Shown here: piece by piece, positions 35,774 through 43,592 of the stretch
Layout of the letters: each line of letters opens with the position of its first letter
How positions within the stretch are numbered: position 1 is the first letter of the stretch
Assembly: GCF_009663685.2 (NCBI RefSeq)
Contig: NZ_RCOG02000012.1
Coordinates: 422,056 to 486,055 of the forward strand
Origin: Cupriavidus sp. U2
Lineage (GTDB): Bacteria > Pseudomonadota > Gammaproteobacteria > Burkholderiales > Burkholderiaceae
DNA length: 64,000 nucleotides
Direction of reading: 5' to 3'
Notes under the pieces: model-generated
The model's input: only the letters and a program-made list of their open reading frames with translations
Databases searched by the model: none
What the model was told of the DNA's origin: nothing
Position numbers and translations under genes: made by a program

Positions 35774-36681
35774 GGTTGGCCTCCGGCGGCGGTCTTGACG
35801 GCCAGGGCCGCCTGGCGGTCGGCGCAGTACTCGGTGTCCGAGCACACGAACATGCGCGTGCCGGCATCGTCGGTGATGATCTCGTCCAGATAGCTGTCGG
35901 TGGCGCCGCATTGCGCGCAGCAGCTCGACCATTTCTCGACGGTGAACGGGTGGTCGACAAAGTCCAGGCTCTTGACGGACGTGTACGGCGGCACGGCGTA
36001 GACGCGCTTCTCGCGGCCGGCGCCGAACAGCATCAGCGCGGGGCTGCGGTCGAGCTTGGGATTGTCGAACTTGGGGATCGGCGACGGGCGCATCATGTAG
36101 CGCTGGTTGACGATCACCGGGTAGTCGTACGTGGTGGCGATGTGGCCGTGGTGGGCGATGTCCTCGTAGAGCTTCACGTGCATCGATCCGTATTCGGCCA
36201 GCGCGTGCATCGTGCGCGTTTCGGTCTCGCTCGGCTCCAGCCAGCGCAGCGGCTCGGGGATGGGCACCTGGTACACCATGGTCTGGCCTGCGCGCAGCTT
36301 CGTCTCCGGAATGCGATGACGCGTCTGGATGATGGTGGCCTCGGCGGTGCGCTCGGTGGTCCGCACGCCGGTCACGCGGCCGAAGAAGCGGCGGATGTTG
36401 ATGGCGTTCGTGGTGTCGTCGGACCCCTGGTCGATCACCTTGAGCACGTCGTGGCGGCCGATGATGGCGGCGGTCACCTGGATGCCGCCCGTGCCCCAGC
36501 CATACGGCAGCGGCATTTCGCGGCTGCCGAACGGCACCTGGTAGCCAGGAATGGCCACCGCCTTCAGCAGCGCGCGGCGCAGCATGCGCTTGGTGGATTC
36601 GTCCAGGTAGCCGAAGTTGTAGTGGTCGTCGCGCGCAATGGTTGCGGTGGCGGCGCCGGGGTTGGCGTTGGCGGTGGTCAT
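35770..36681 (-). CDS. phnJ: Alpha-D-ribose 1-methylphosphonate 5-phosphate C-P lyase
   Basis: A 303-residue radical SAM enzyme with the unusual C-terminal Cys set CX2C-X21-CX5C (about C255, C258, C280, C286; CAQC and CSDTEYC), the same spacing as E. coli PhnJ. It holds a [4Fe-4S] cluster and breaks the C-P bond, releasing methane (from methylphosphonate) and ribose 1,2-cyclic phosphate 5-phosphate. N-terminal ~18 residues are Ala/Asn/Thr-rich. It overlaps phnI and phnK by 4 bp each. Confidence 0.97.
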   Translation of the reverse strand: MTTANANPGAATATIARDDHYNFGYLDESTKRMLRRALLKAVAIPGYQVPFGSREMPLPYGWGTGGIQVTAAIIGRHDVLKVIDQGSDDTTNAINIRRFFGRVTGVRTTERTAEATIIQTRHRIPETKLRAGQTMVYQVPIPEPLRWLEPSETETRTMHALAEYGSMHVKLYEDIAHHGHIATTYDYPVIVNQRYMMRPSPIPKFDNPKLDRSPALMLFGAGREKRVYAVPPYTSVKSLDFVDHPFTVEKWSSCCAQCGATDSYLDEIITDDAGTRMFVCSDTEYCADRQAALAVKTAAGGQP

Positions 36682-37817
36682 GCCAGCGACTCCTCTTGCG
36701 ATGGCGACGGCTGCGGCGCGCCGGTGGATGCGGTGGGTGGTGCGGCCGGGCCTGGCTGCTCGGCGCGCAGCCGGCGCAGCAGTTCCAGGTTGGCCTGGAA
36801 GTCCACGTAGTGGGGCAGTTTCAGGTGCTGCACGAAGCCGGACGCTTCCACGTTGTCGCTGTGGTACAGCATGAATTCGATGTCGTTGGCGGGGTTGTCG
36901 GCGGCTTCGCCAAGCTCTTCGGCGCGCATGGCGCGGTCCACCAGCGCCATCGACATCGCCTTGCGCTCGTTGTAGCCGAACGTAAGCCCGTAGCCGCGCG
37001 TCAGGCGCGGTGCTTCGTCGGCGTTGCCGGCGAACTGGCTCACCATCTGGCATTCGGTCAGTTCCACTTCGCCGATGGTCACGGCGAAGCCCAGTTCCTC
37101 GATGAACATTTCCACTTCGGTGCTGCCGTAGCGGATCTCGGCGGCGAACGGGTGTGAATTGCCGTAGCCGCGCTGCGTCGAGTAGCCCATGGCCAGCAGG
37201 AAGCCTTCGTCGGCGCGAGCCAGGTTCTGCAGGCGCGCGGGGCGCTCGGCCGGGAAGGTCAGCGGCTCGCGCGTAAGGTCTGGCGGCGCGGGGTCGCCGG
37301 CGGGAATCGTGTCGGCTTCGACCAGCGATTCGGCTTCGAGCAGTCCGGTCACGCGCGGCATGTTCGACGCCAGCGGTTCGGGCGACGGCGCCAGCGGGGC
37401 CGGGTCGCGGCCCGCTTCGAGCGTGAAGTCGAGCAGGCGCTGCGTGTAGTCGTACGTCGGTCCCAGCACCTGGCCGCCCGGCACGTCCTTGAACGTTGAC
37501 GAGATGCGGCGCTGCAGCGTCATCGTGCCGGTATCGATCGCCTGGGTGTAGCCGAAGCGGGCCAGCGTGGTGCGATAGGCGCGCAGCAGGAAGATGGCCT
37601 CGATCTGGTCGCCGGCGGCCTGCTTGATGGCCAGCGCGGCCAGGTGCGGGTCGTAGAGCGAGCCCTCGGCCATCACGCGGGCCACGGCCAGCGGCATCTG
37701 CTCGCGGATCTGCGCCAGCGTGACTTCGGGCACCGACGTGTCGCCACGGCGGTAGGTGTCCAGCATCTGGTACGAATTGAGGATGGCGCGCTCGCCACCC
37801 TTGACGGCTACGTACAT
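36678..37817 (-). CDS. phnI: Carbon-phosphorus lyase core complex subunit PhnI
   Basis: A 379-residue protein starting MYVAVKGGERAILNSYQML, the PhnI signature. It forms the core complex with PhnG, PhnH and PhnJ. PhnI has nucleosidase activity that, with PhnGHL, joins phosphonate to the ribose of a purine nucleotide. The last ~25 residues are a Pro/Ala/Ser-rich tail. One nt separates it from phnH. Confidence 0.96.
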   Translation of the reverse strand: MYVAVKGGERAILNSYQMLDTYRRGDTSVPEVTLAQIREQMPLAVARVMAEGSLYDPHLAALAIKQAAGDQIEAIFLLRAYRTTLARFGYTQAIDTGTMTLQRRISSTFKDVPGGQVLGPTYDYTQRLLDFTLEAGRDPAPLAPSPEPLASNMPRVTGLLEAESLVEADTIPAGDPAPPDLTREPLTFPAERPARLQNLARADEGFLLAMGYSTQRGYGNSHPFAAEIRYGSTEVEMFIEELGFAVTIGEVELTECQMVSQFAGNADEAPRLTRGYGLTFGYNERKAMSMALVDRAMRAEELGEAADNPANDIEFMLYHSDNVEASGFVQHLKLPHYVDFQANLELLRRLRAEQPGPAAPPTASTGAPQPSPSQEESLA

Positions 37818-37818
37818 G

Positions 37819-38454
37819 TCAGTCCTCCACGCGTGTCGTGCGCGTCAGGGCGCAGAATTGCTGCCCGCTGGCCAGCAACAGGTCCACGCCCAGCGGAAAG
37901 CGGGCGTTGTTGGCGCGCCAGGCCGGCCGGAAACCGGCGGGCAGGCCGCGCACGTGCAGCGCCTGCGTGGTCTCGATGCCGGGGCCGGTCAGCGAAAGCG
38001 TGTCGCCGTCGCGCAGCGAATCGACCTCGACGATCAGTGTGGCTGAGCGGTCCGGATAGGCGGGCAGGCCTTGCGCGCAGTCGGCCAGCGCGGGCATGGC
38101 ATGCCCGGCGGGCACGCACACGAAGGTGGCGTCGGCGAGGGCATCGACCAGCGGGCACCCGCAGTGAAAACGCAGGAAAGCGCGCGCGGCGGCCGGTACG
38201 TCGGCGGGCAGCCACACGGGGGTATCCGGATCGGCCAGCGTCAGCAGCAGCGCGGTCAGCGCCGGGGACAGGCCTTCGGGCTGGCCGCTGCCGACGGGCA
38301 GCACTTCCAGGCGGCCCGGATGCGCGAACGCTTCGAGCGTGGCGCGGAACATGGCCTGCGCATCATCGACCGGATTGTCGAAGCCGGGCAGCAGCGAGGT
38401 GGCCGGGGTGGAGCTGGGAGCGAAGGCCTGCATCGTATTCTGGGGGGACGGCAT
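37819..38454 (-). CDS. phnH: Phosphonate C-P lyase core complex subunit PhnH
   Basis: A 211-residue protein with FDNPVDDAQAMFRATLEAFAHPG near the N-terminus (written here in part; residues about 25-47) and GPGIETTQ, both PhnH traits. The fold is a PLP-transferase-like one without PLP. It is a structural subunit of the C-P lyase core. One nt separates it from the phnG stop. Confidence 0.94.
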   Translation of the reverse strand: MPSPQNTMQAFAPSSTPATSLLPGFDNPVDDAQAMFRATLEAFAHPGRLEVLPVGSGQPEGLSPALTALLLTLADPDTPVWLPADVPAAARAFLRFHCGCPLVDALADATFVCVPAGHAMPALADCAQGLPAYPDRSATLIVEVDSLRDGDTLSLTGPGIETTQALHVRGLPAGFRPAWRANNARFPLGVDLLLASGQQFCALTRTTRVED

Positions 38455-38455
38455 C

Positions 38456-38944
38456 TCAATCTTCTCCGCGGGCCATCGTGAAGAATTCCACGCGGGTTTG
38501 CGCGGCGGTGGCGGCCTGCCGCGCGGCGCGTTCGGTCAGGGCCTGCGCCAGCGGGGCGACGACCACGTCCTGCACGCGCTGGTGCCAGGACGGCCGTTGC
38601 AGCAGGGCATCGAGCACGGCTGCCTGTTCGGCGTGGCGCTGGCCGCGACCCTGCACATACGCGACGCCGGCCGTGGCCGCCACCTCTGCAGATTCGTCCA
38701 GCACCACGGCGCACCGTGTGACCGACATTTCACCCAGGTTGAACTGGGCGCCGGTGCCGCCTGCCCGGGCGCGCACCATGGCCATGCCCGATTCGGGCTT
38801 GCGCAGCAGGCGATACCCCGGCAAGGTGGCCTGTTCCTGCAGCCGGGTGTACGCCGCATCGAGCGCGTCCGACGGTGCCAGCGCCAGCACCCGCAGCCAG
38901 GCGGCGCGTGCCGCATTGGCCTGGTTGGCGGTTTCACTTTGCAT
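38456..38944 (-). CDS. phnG: Phosphonate C-P lyase core complex subunit PhnG
   Basis: A 162-residue protein with RLLRKPESGMAMVRARAGG and FNLGEMSVTRCAVVL, typical of PhnG. It pairs with PhnI in the core complex. ATG 38944 follows AGGGGTGATC and was preferred over a GTG at 38950. It is the first gene of the phnGHIJKLM operon, and the promoter/operator lies immediately upstream. Confidence 0.94.
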   Translation of the reverse strand: MQSETANQANAARAAWLRVLALAPSDALDAAYTRLQEQATLPGYRLLRKPESGMAMVRARAGGTGAQFNLGEMSVTRCAVVLDESAEVAATAGVAYVQGRGQRHAEQAAVLDALLQRPSWHQRVQDVVVAPLAQALTERAARQAATAAQTRVEFFTMARGED

Positions 38945-38958
38945 GATCACCCCTATAC

Positions 38959-38988
38959 GTCTATACGTTTAGATGTAAAATACCACAA
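38959..38988 (-). promoter_or_regulatory. phnG promoter with GntR-type operator over the -10
   Basis: On the minus strand: TTGTGG (38988-38983), exactly 17 nt, TATAGA (38965-38960). The -10 lies within GTATAGAC (38966-38959), which fits the GntR-family pattern GTnTAnAC. A direct repeat of CTATACGT (38953-38968, plus strand) overlaps it. The adjacent phnF product is the likely binder. Confidence 0.6.
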
Positions 38989-39106
38989 CACGGCGATACT
39001 AGACCACAGCCAGATGAACGTTTCGTGACGGGTGGGGGACTTTGCTCGGACACCTCACCGGCGCGCCGGGACTCGGGCACAATCGCACGGCAACCATGAA
39101 GGCTTG

Positions 39107-39862
39107 ATGACACAGGGCAGAGCAAAGATGTCTGATCGGGAAGTGGAACGGGGCTCCGGCGTGGCGGTGTGGCGCCAGATTGGCGAGGCGCTGGCGGAGG
39201 ACATCCGCAACAAACTCTATGGTCCCGGCGAGCAGCTGCCGCCGGAGCCGGAACTGGCCACGCGCTTTGCCGTGAACCGGCACACCATCCGCCGTGCGAT
39301 GGGCGAACTGGAACTGAGCGGTCTGGTGCGCATCGAGCAGGGCCGCGGTACCTTCGTGCAGGAGCATGCGATCGACTACGCGATCGGCCGCCGCACGCGC
39401 TTTTCGCAGAACCTGGCGGCGCAGGGCATGCGCGGGCATCTGGAGATCGTCGACAGCCAGCCGCTGCGCGCGCCGGAGATTGCCCGGCACCTGGGCCTGC
39501 CGCGCACGGCCGATATCCTGCATATCCAGATGGTGGGCAAGGCCGAAGCGCGCACCATCGACGTCGCCGAGCATTATTTCGATCCGAAGCGGTTTCCGGG
39601 CCTGGAAGACGCCGTGCGCGAGACGCAGTCCATTTCGCGTGCGCTGGCGCAGTTCGGCATTGCCGACTACACGCGCAAGTGGTCGCGCATCACCGCGGCC
39701 ATGCCCACCGCCCCGGTGGCGCGGCTGCTGAACCAGCCCAAGACCCGCCCCGTGCTGCAGGTGGAGGCGCTCAACGTCGATATCGACGGCGTGCCCGTGC
39801 AGTACAGCATGACCCGATTCGCTGGCGACTGGGTGCAGCTTACGGTGTCCGACAACGACTGA
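39107..39862 (+). CDS. phnF: Phosphonate-metabolism GntR-family regulator
   Basis: A 251-residue HutC/FadR-type regulator. An N-terminal winged HTH (LPPEPELATRFAVNRHTIRR) is followed by a C-terminal UTRA ligand domain (about residues 95-240). It matches PhnF, a repressor of phn genes in mycobacteria and part of the E. coli operon. It is divergent from phnG and upstream of phnM2-DUF1045-phnN. ATG 39107 has GAAGG at good spacing; ATG 39128 is the alternative and starts MSDREVERG. Confidence 0.9.
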   Translation: MTQGRAKMSDREVERGSGVAVWRQIGEALAEDIRNKLYGPGEQLPPEPELATRFAVNRHTIRRAMGELELSGLVRIEQGRGTFVQEHAIDYAIGRRTRFSQNLAAQGMRGHLEIVDSQPLRAPEIARHLGLPRTADILHIQMVGKAEARTIDVAEHYFDPKRFPGLEDAVRETQSISRALAQFGIADYTRKWSRITAAMPTAPVARLLNQPKTRPVLQVEALNVDIDGVPVQYSMTRFAGDWVQLTVSDND

Positions 39863-39928
39863 CAGACGGGCCGTGTGCCCTGGCGGCACAGTCGGCCTCA
39901 TGGCTTGATCCGGCATGCGACCACATTG

Positions 39929-39947
39929 GTCTAGACATATGTATGTC
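39929..39947 (+). promoter_or_regulatory. GntR-type operator candidate upstream of the second phnM
   Basis: GTCTAGAC (39929-39936) fits GTnTAnAC and overlaps the inverted repeat GACATA-TG-TATGTC (39934-39947). It lies 54 bp before phnM2 and resembles the site at phnG, suggesting common control by PhnF. Confidence 0.5.
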
Positions 39948-39989
39948 ATTTGCCGGCGCTAACTTGCTGGCGAACCCGTAACGCCCATC

Positions 39990-41192
39990 ATGCAAACGAC
40001 AATACAAACCTGTTCGCTCCCGCTGCACGGCATCACTGGCCGCCGTGTGCTGGGTGCCGGTACCATCGCCCCCGTCACGCTGGGCTTCGAGCAAGGCAAC
40101 ATCGCGCAGCAGGCCGGCGGCAGCGGCCCCTGCATCGACGCCGGAGACCTGCTGGTGCTGCCCGGCATCGTCGATATCCATGGCGATGCGTTCGAACGGT
40201 CGGTGATGCCGCGCCCCGGCGTCAGCTTTCCGTATGGCCCGGCCCTGCTCGATGTGGACCGCCAGTTGCTGGCGCATGGCATCACGACCGAATTCCATGG
40301 CGTGACGCTGTCCTGGGAAGGGGGCCTGCGGGGTGAAGCCTACGCGGTGCGCATGTTCGAGGCGCTGTCGCAACTGGCGCCGGTGCTCGGTGCGTCGCAC
40401 AAGGTGCACCTGCGCTTCGAGGCCTATCACCTGGCTGGCGTGGAGACCGCCCTGCAATGGATGGCCGACGGCCGCGTGAGCCTGCTGGCCATCAACGACC
40501 ATCTGCCGACCATGGCGCGCCGCATGAACGACGAGCGCAAGCTGGCCCAATACGCCGAGCGCGCCGAGTGCGACATGGAGGCATTCCGCAACCGGCTGCG
40601 CACGGCCAGCCGCCACGCGCAGGACGTGCCGGCCGCCGTTTCGCAACTGATCAGCGCCGCGCGCGAGGCTGGCCTGCCGGTGGCGTCGCACGACGATCCC
40701 GATGTGGCCACGCGCCAGCACTACCATCGCCAGGGCTGCGCCATCGCCGAATTTCCGCTGACCGTGGAAGTGGCCAGGCTGGCGCGCCAGATCGGGGGCG
40801 AGACGGTGTTCGGCGCCCCCAATGTGCTGCGCGGCCAGAGCCACACCGGCGCGCCCAATGCCACCGAAATGATTGCCGCCGGCCTCTGTACCGTGCTGGC
40901 TTCGGATTATTACTATCCCGCGCCGCTGCAGGCTGCGTTCAAGCTTGTGCAACTGGGTGTCTGCAGCCTGCCTGAGGCCTGGCATCTGGTGTCGCGTAAC
41001 CCGGCACGCGCCGCTGGCCTGCGCGACCGTGGCGCGCTGGCGCCGGGCATGCGTGCCGATGCGGTGCTGGTCGACGACAGCCTGCCGGGCCTGCCGCGCG
41101 TGTGCGGCACCATCGTCAACGGCGAACTGCGCCACGCCGCCGTGGCGCTGCCGCTGATCGACCTGGCCGACCAGGCCAGCCTGGCCGCATGA
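39990..41192 (+). CDS. PhnM-like amidohydrolase (second copy)
   Basis: A 400-residue PhnM-family protein. It has LPGIVDIHGDAFERS, INDHLPT, SHDDPD, GAPNVLRGQSHTG and LASDYYYPAPL, so the amidohydrolase metal-site positions are kept. Motifs differ from the copy at 32986 (HGDAFE versus HCDAIE; INDHLPT versus MDHSPGQ). It may be the main ribose-triphosphate diphosphatase or may act on a related triphosphate. It overlaps the DUF1045 gene by 4 bp and forms a unit with it and phnN. Confidence 0.88.
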   Translation: MQTTIQTCSLPLHGITGRRVLGAGTIAPVTLGFEQGNIAQQAGGSGPCIDAGDLLVLPGIVDIHGDAFERSVMPRPGVSFPYGPALLDVDRQLLAHGITTEFHGVTLSWEGGLRGEAYAVRMFEALSQLAPVLGASHKVHLRFEAYHLAGVETALQWMADGRVSLLAINDHLPTMARRMNDERKLAQYAERAECDMEAFRNRLRTASRHAQDVPAAVSQLISAAREAGLPVASHDDPDVATRQHYHRQGCAIAEFPLTVEVARLARQIGGETVFGAPNVLRGQSHTGAPNATEMIAAGLCTVLASDYYYPAPLQAAFKLVQLGVCSLPEAWHLVSRNPARAAGLRDRGALAPGMRADAVLVDDSLPGLPRVCGTIVNGELRHAAVALPLIDLADQASLAA

Positions 41193-41938
41193 GCCCGGCG
41201 ACCCGGCCCTCCCGGTCCGCCCATCGCTATGCGATCTACCTGGCACCTGGCGAGCCATTCCGCAGCTTCGGCGCGCAATGGCTGGGCCGCGATGCCGATA
41301 CGGGTGCCGCGCTGCCGCTGCCCCCGGGCATCGCACAGCGGCCCGCCGAGTGGGTCAAGGCCCCCGCGCACTACGCGCTGCATGCGACCTTGAAACCGCC
41401 ATTCCGGTTGGCCGAAGGCACGGACGCGGCCATGCTCGATGGCGCCATGCGCGCCTTCGCTGCGGCGCGCCAGCCGTTCGACGCCCCGCTGACGCTGCGT
41501 GCGCTGCGCGGCTTCCTGGCCTGGTGTCTGGACGATGCCGACGGCGAGGGCGGCCGGCGGATGCATGCGCTGGCCGATGCCTGCGTCACCGCGTTCGATC
41601 GCTTCCGCGCGCCGCCCACCGAAGCCGAGATCGCACGCCGCAACCCGGACCGGCTGAGTCCGGCGCAACGGCGGCATCTCGAAGCGTGGGGCTATCCGTA
41701 TGTGTTCGACACGTTCACTTTCCACATCACGCTGACCGGCATGCTCGACGCGGCCGACGAGGCCGCGGCCTTCGACAGGCTGTCGGCGGCGGGCGGCCGG
41801 CTGCTGGAGCAGCCGCTGCGCGTGGACAGCATCAGTGTTTATGTGCAACCCGAGGCCGGCGCCGACTTCGTCGCCGCGCGTCACTATCGCTTCGACGGCA
41901 CCACGGTGGACGGTGCCGGCGCGGCCTGGCTGGCATGA
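41189..41938 (+). CDS. DUF1045 phosphonate-metabolism protein (2H phosphoesterase fold)
   Basis: A 249-residue protein carrying two HxT motifs, HATLKPPF (about H65-T67) and HITLTGML (about H179-T181), the hallmark of 2H phosphoesterases. DUF1045 genes are known in phn clusters. 2H enzymes commonly act on cyclic phosphates, and C-P lyase produces a ribose 1,2-cyclic phosphate. No PhnP, the usual enzyme for that step, is seen in the window. It overlaps phnM2 and phnN by 4 bp each. The function is inferred. Confidence 0.88.
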   Translation: MSPATRPSRSAHRYAIYLAPGEPFRSFGAQWLGRDADTGAALPLPPGIAQRPAEWVKAPAHYALHATLKPPFRLAEGTDAAMLDGAMRAFAAARQPFDAPLTLRALRGFLAWCLDDADGEGGRRMHALADACVTAFDRFRAPPTEAEIARRNPDRLSPAQRRHLEAWGYPYVFDTFTFHITLTGMLDAADEAAAFDRLSAAGGRLLEQPLRVDSISVYVQPEAGADFVAARHYRFDGTTVDGAGAAWLA

Positions 41939-42501
41939 GTCTCCGACCTGAGACCGACGGCAATGGCCTGTTCTACGTGATGGGCCCGTCCGGCAGCGGC
42001 AAGGATTCACTGCTGCGGGCCCTGCACGAACGGCTGAAGCCGGCCGACCCGGTGGTCATCGCCCATCGCTATATCACGCGCGCGGCCGATGCCAACGAGG
42101 CGTCGGTGGCGCTGACCGCCGATGAGTTCACGCGCCGCGTCGGGCTGGGCTGCCTGGCCATGCACTGGCAGAGCCACGGCCTGCATTACGGCATCGGCGT
42201 GGAGATCGAGCAGTGGCTGGCGCAGGGCCTGAAGGTTATCGTCAACGGATCGCGCGAATACCTGCCCGATGCGGCGGCGCGCTACCCGAAGCTCTGTGCC
42301 GTGCATGTGCGCGTGAAACCCGAGGTGCTGGCGGTGCGCCTGCGCAATCGTGGCCGCGAAACCGAGGCGGCAATTGCCGGGCGCCTGGCACGCGCGACGC
42401 AGCCCTTCGATGTGCCGGCTGGCTGCCGGCTGGTCGAAATCGACAACAGCGGTGAACTGAACGATTCTGCTGACGCGTTTGCCAGCCTGATCGCTGGTTG
42501 A
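41935..42501 (+). CDS. phnN: Ribose 1,5-bisphosphate phosphokinase
   Basis: A 188-residue P-loop kinase of the guanylate-kinase fold with Walker A GPSGSGKDS (about residues 18-26). It has the HRYITR and HWQSHGLHYGI segments of PhnN. It phosphorylates ribose 1,5-bisphosphate to PRPP, the last step of phosphonate-ribose processing. It overlaps the DUF1045 gene by 4 bp. It is convergent with phnE. Confidence 0.94.
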   Translation: MSLRPETDGNGLFYVMGPSGSGKDSLLRALHERLKPADPVVIAHRYITRAADANEASVALTADEFTRRVGLGCLAMHWQSHGLHYGIGVEIEQWLAQGLKVIVNGSREYLPDAAARYPKLCAVHVRVKPEVLAVRLRNRGRETEAAIAGRLARATQPFDVPAGCRLVEIDNSGELNDSADAFASLIAG

Positions 42502-42510
42502 CCGGCGCAC

Positions 42511-42580
42511 CCTCTCCCCCGGGCCCTCTCTCGCTTGGCGGAAGAGGGGAGCAACCAGATCGCGGCGGATATCCGCTGGT
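42511..42580. repeat. Palindromic intergenic repeat (degenerate copy)
   Basis: CCCTCT (42524-42529) / AGAGGG (42543-42548) and GAGGGGAGCAACCAG resemble the repeat at 48051-48085. An adjacent palindrome GCGGATATCCGC (42565-42576) lies within outer arms ACCAG / CTGGT. It lies in the 200-bp gap between convergent phnN and phnE, which otherwise holds nothing recognisable. Confidence 0.55.
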
Positions 42581-42701
42581 TTTCTCCCTTCTCCCGCGTG
42601 GCCGGAGCGGGGCGGGGAAGCGGGCCAGCGTCTCAATCCCTGGCGCGCCCCGCGTCAGGCATCGCGCCTCACACGTGGCGCACGCAGCGCGCCGCCGGAC
42701 G

Positions 42702-43514
42702 TCATACCAGCACCTTGCGGATCTGGGCCGACATCATGTCGATGGCCACCACGAACAGGATGATGATGATCATCACCGCGCAGGTCTGGGCGTACTGGAA
42801 GCTGCGAATGATCTCCCACAGCACGGTGCCGATGCCACCGGCGCCGACGATGCCCACCACCGACGCCGAGCGCACGTTCGATTCGAAGCGATACAGCGCG
42901 AACGACAGCCACAGCGGCAGCACCTGCGGGATCACGCCGTAGACGATTTCCTCGATCGGGCCGGCGCCGGTGGCGCGCACGCCTTCCACGGGACGCGGGT
43001 CGATAGCCTCGACGGCTTCGGCAAACAGCTTCGCCAGCACGCCCATGGTGTGGATCCAGATGGCCAGCACGCCGGCGAACGGACCCAGGCCCACGGCAAC
43101 GATGAACAGCATCGCGAACACCATTTCATTGATGGCGCGGCAGGCATCCATGATGCGGCGGGCGGGCTGGTACACCCATGCCGGCACGATGTTGGCCGAG
43201 CACAGCAGCCCCAGCGGCACGGCCATCAGCACGGCCAGTGCGGTGCCCCACAGCGCGATCTGTACCGTCACCAGCATCTCGTCGAGATAGTTCTGCCAGT
43301 CGCGGAAGTTGGGCGGGAAGAAATCGGCGGCGAACTTTGCCATGTTGCCGGCATCGCGCAACAGGTCCAGCGGGCGCATGTCGGCGCCTTGCCACGACAT
43401 GGCGAGCAGGGCCAGCAGCACTGCCCAGATCAGCATCACGGACAGGGACGTGCGCGGCGGCCGAACGTGGCTTTGGGGCGAAGGGGGCAGGCCAGGCTTG
43501 GCGGTGGCGGTCAT
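42702..43514 (-). CDS. phnE: Phosphonate ABC importer permease
   Basis: A 270-residue inner-membrane protein with about six hydrophobic segments. The permease motif is [21 protein letters not shown] and [17 protein letters not shown] marks the PhnE/PtxC group. It forms the channel for phosphonate import with PhnC. ATG 43514 was used because the longer frame starts with TTG. A hairpin in the 78-bp gap separates it from phnD. Confidence 0.93.
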   Translation of the reverse strand: MTATAKPGLPPSPQSHVRPPRTSLSVMLIWAVLLALLAMSWQGADMRPLDLLRDAGNMAKFAADFFPPNFRDWQNYLDEMLVTVQIALWGTALAVLMAVPLGLLCSANIVPAWVYQPARRIMDACRAINEMVFAMLFIVAVGLGPFAGVLAIWIHTMGVLAKLFAEAVEAIDPRPVEGVRATGAGPIEEIVYGVIPQVLPLWLSFALYRFESNVRSASVVGIVGAGGIGTVLWEIIRSFQYAQTCAVMIIIILFVVAIDMMSAQIRKVLV

Positions 43515-43547
43515 GGGCAATCCGGAATTGAAGGCGTGAAACGGGGA

Positions 43548-43582
43548 AGACCGGCAGCGCCCGCATCGGGCATCGCCGGTCT
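43548..43582 (-). other. Nested hairpin between phnD and phnE
   Basis: The outer stem AGACCGGC / GCCGGTCT (43548-43555, 43575-43582) encloses GCCCG / CGGGC. It starts 10 nt past the phnD stop and lacks a T-run. It may stabilise the phnCD mRNA or reduce phnE expression. Confidence 0.45.
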
Positions 43583-43592
43583 CCGGTACGGC

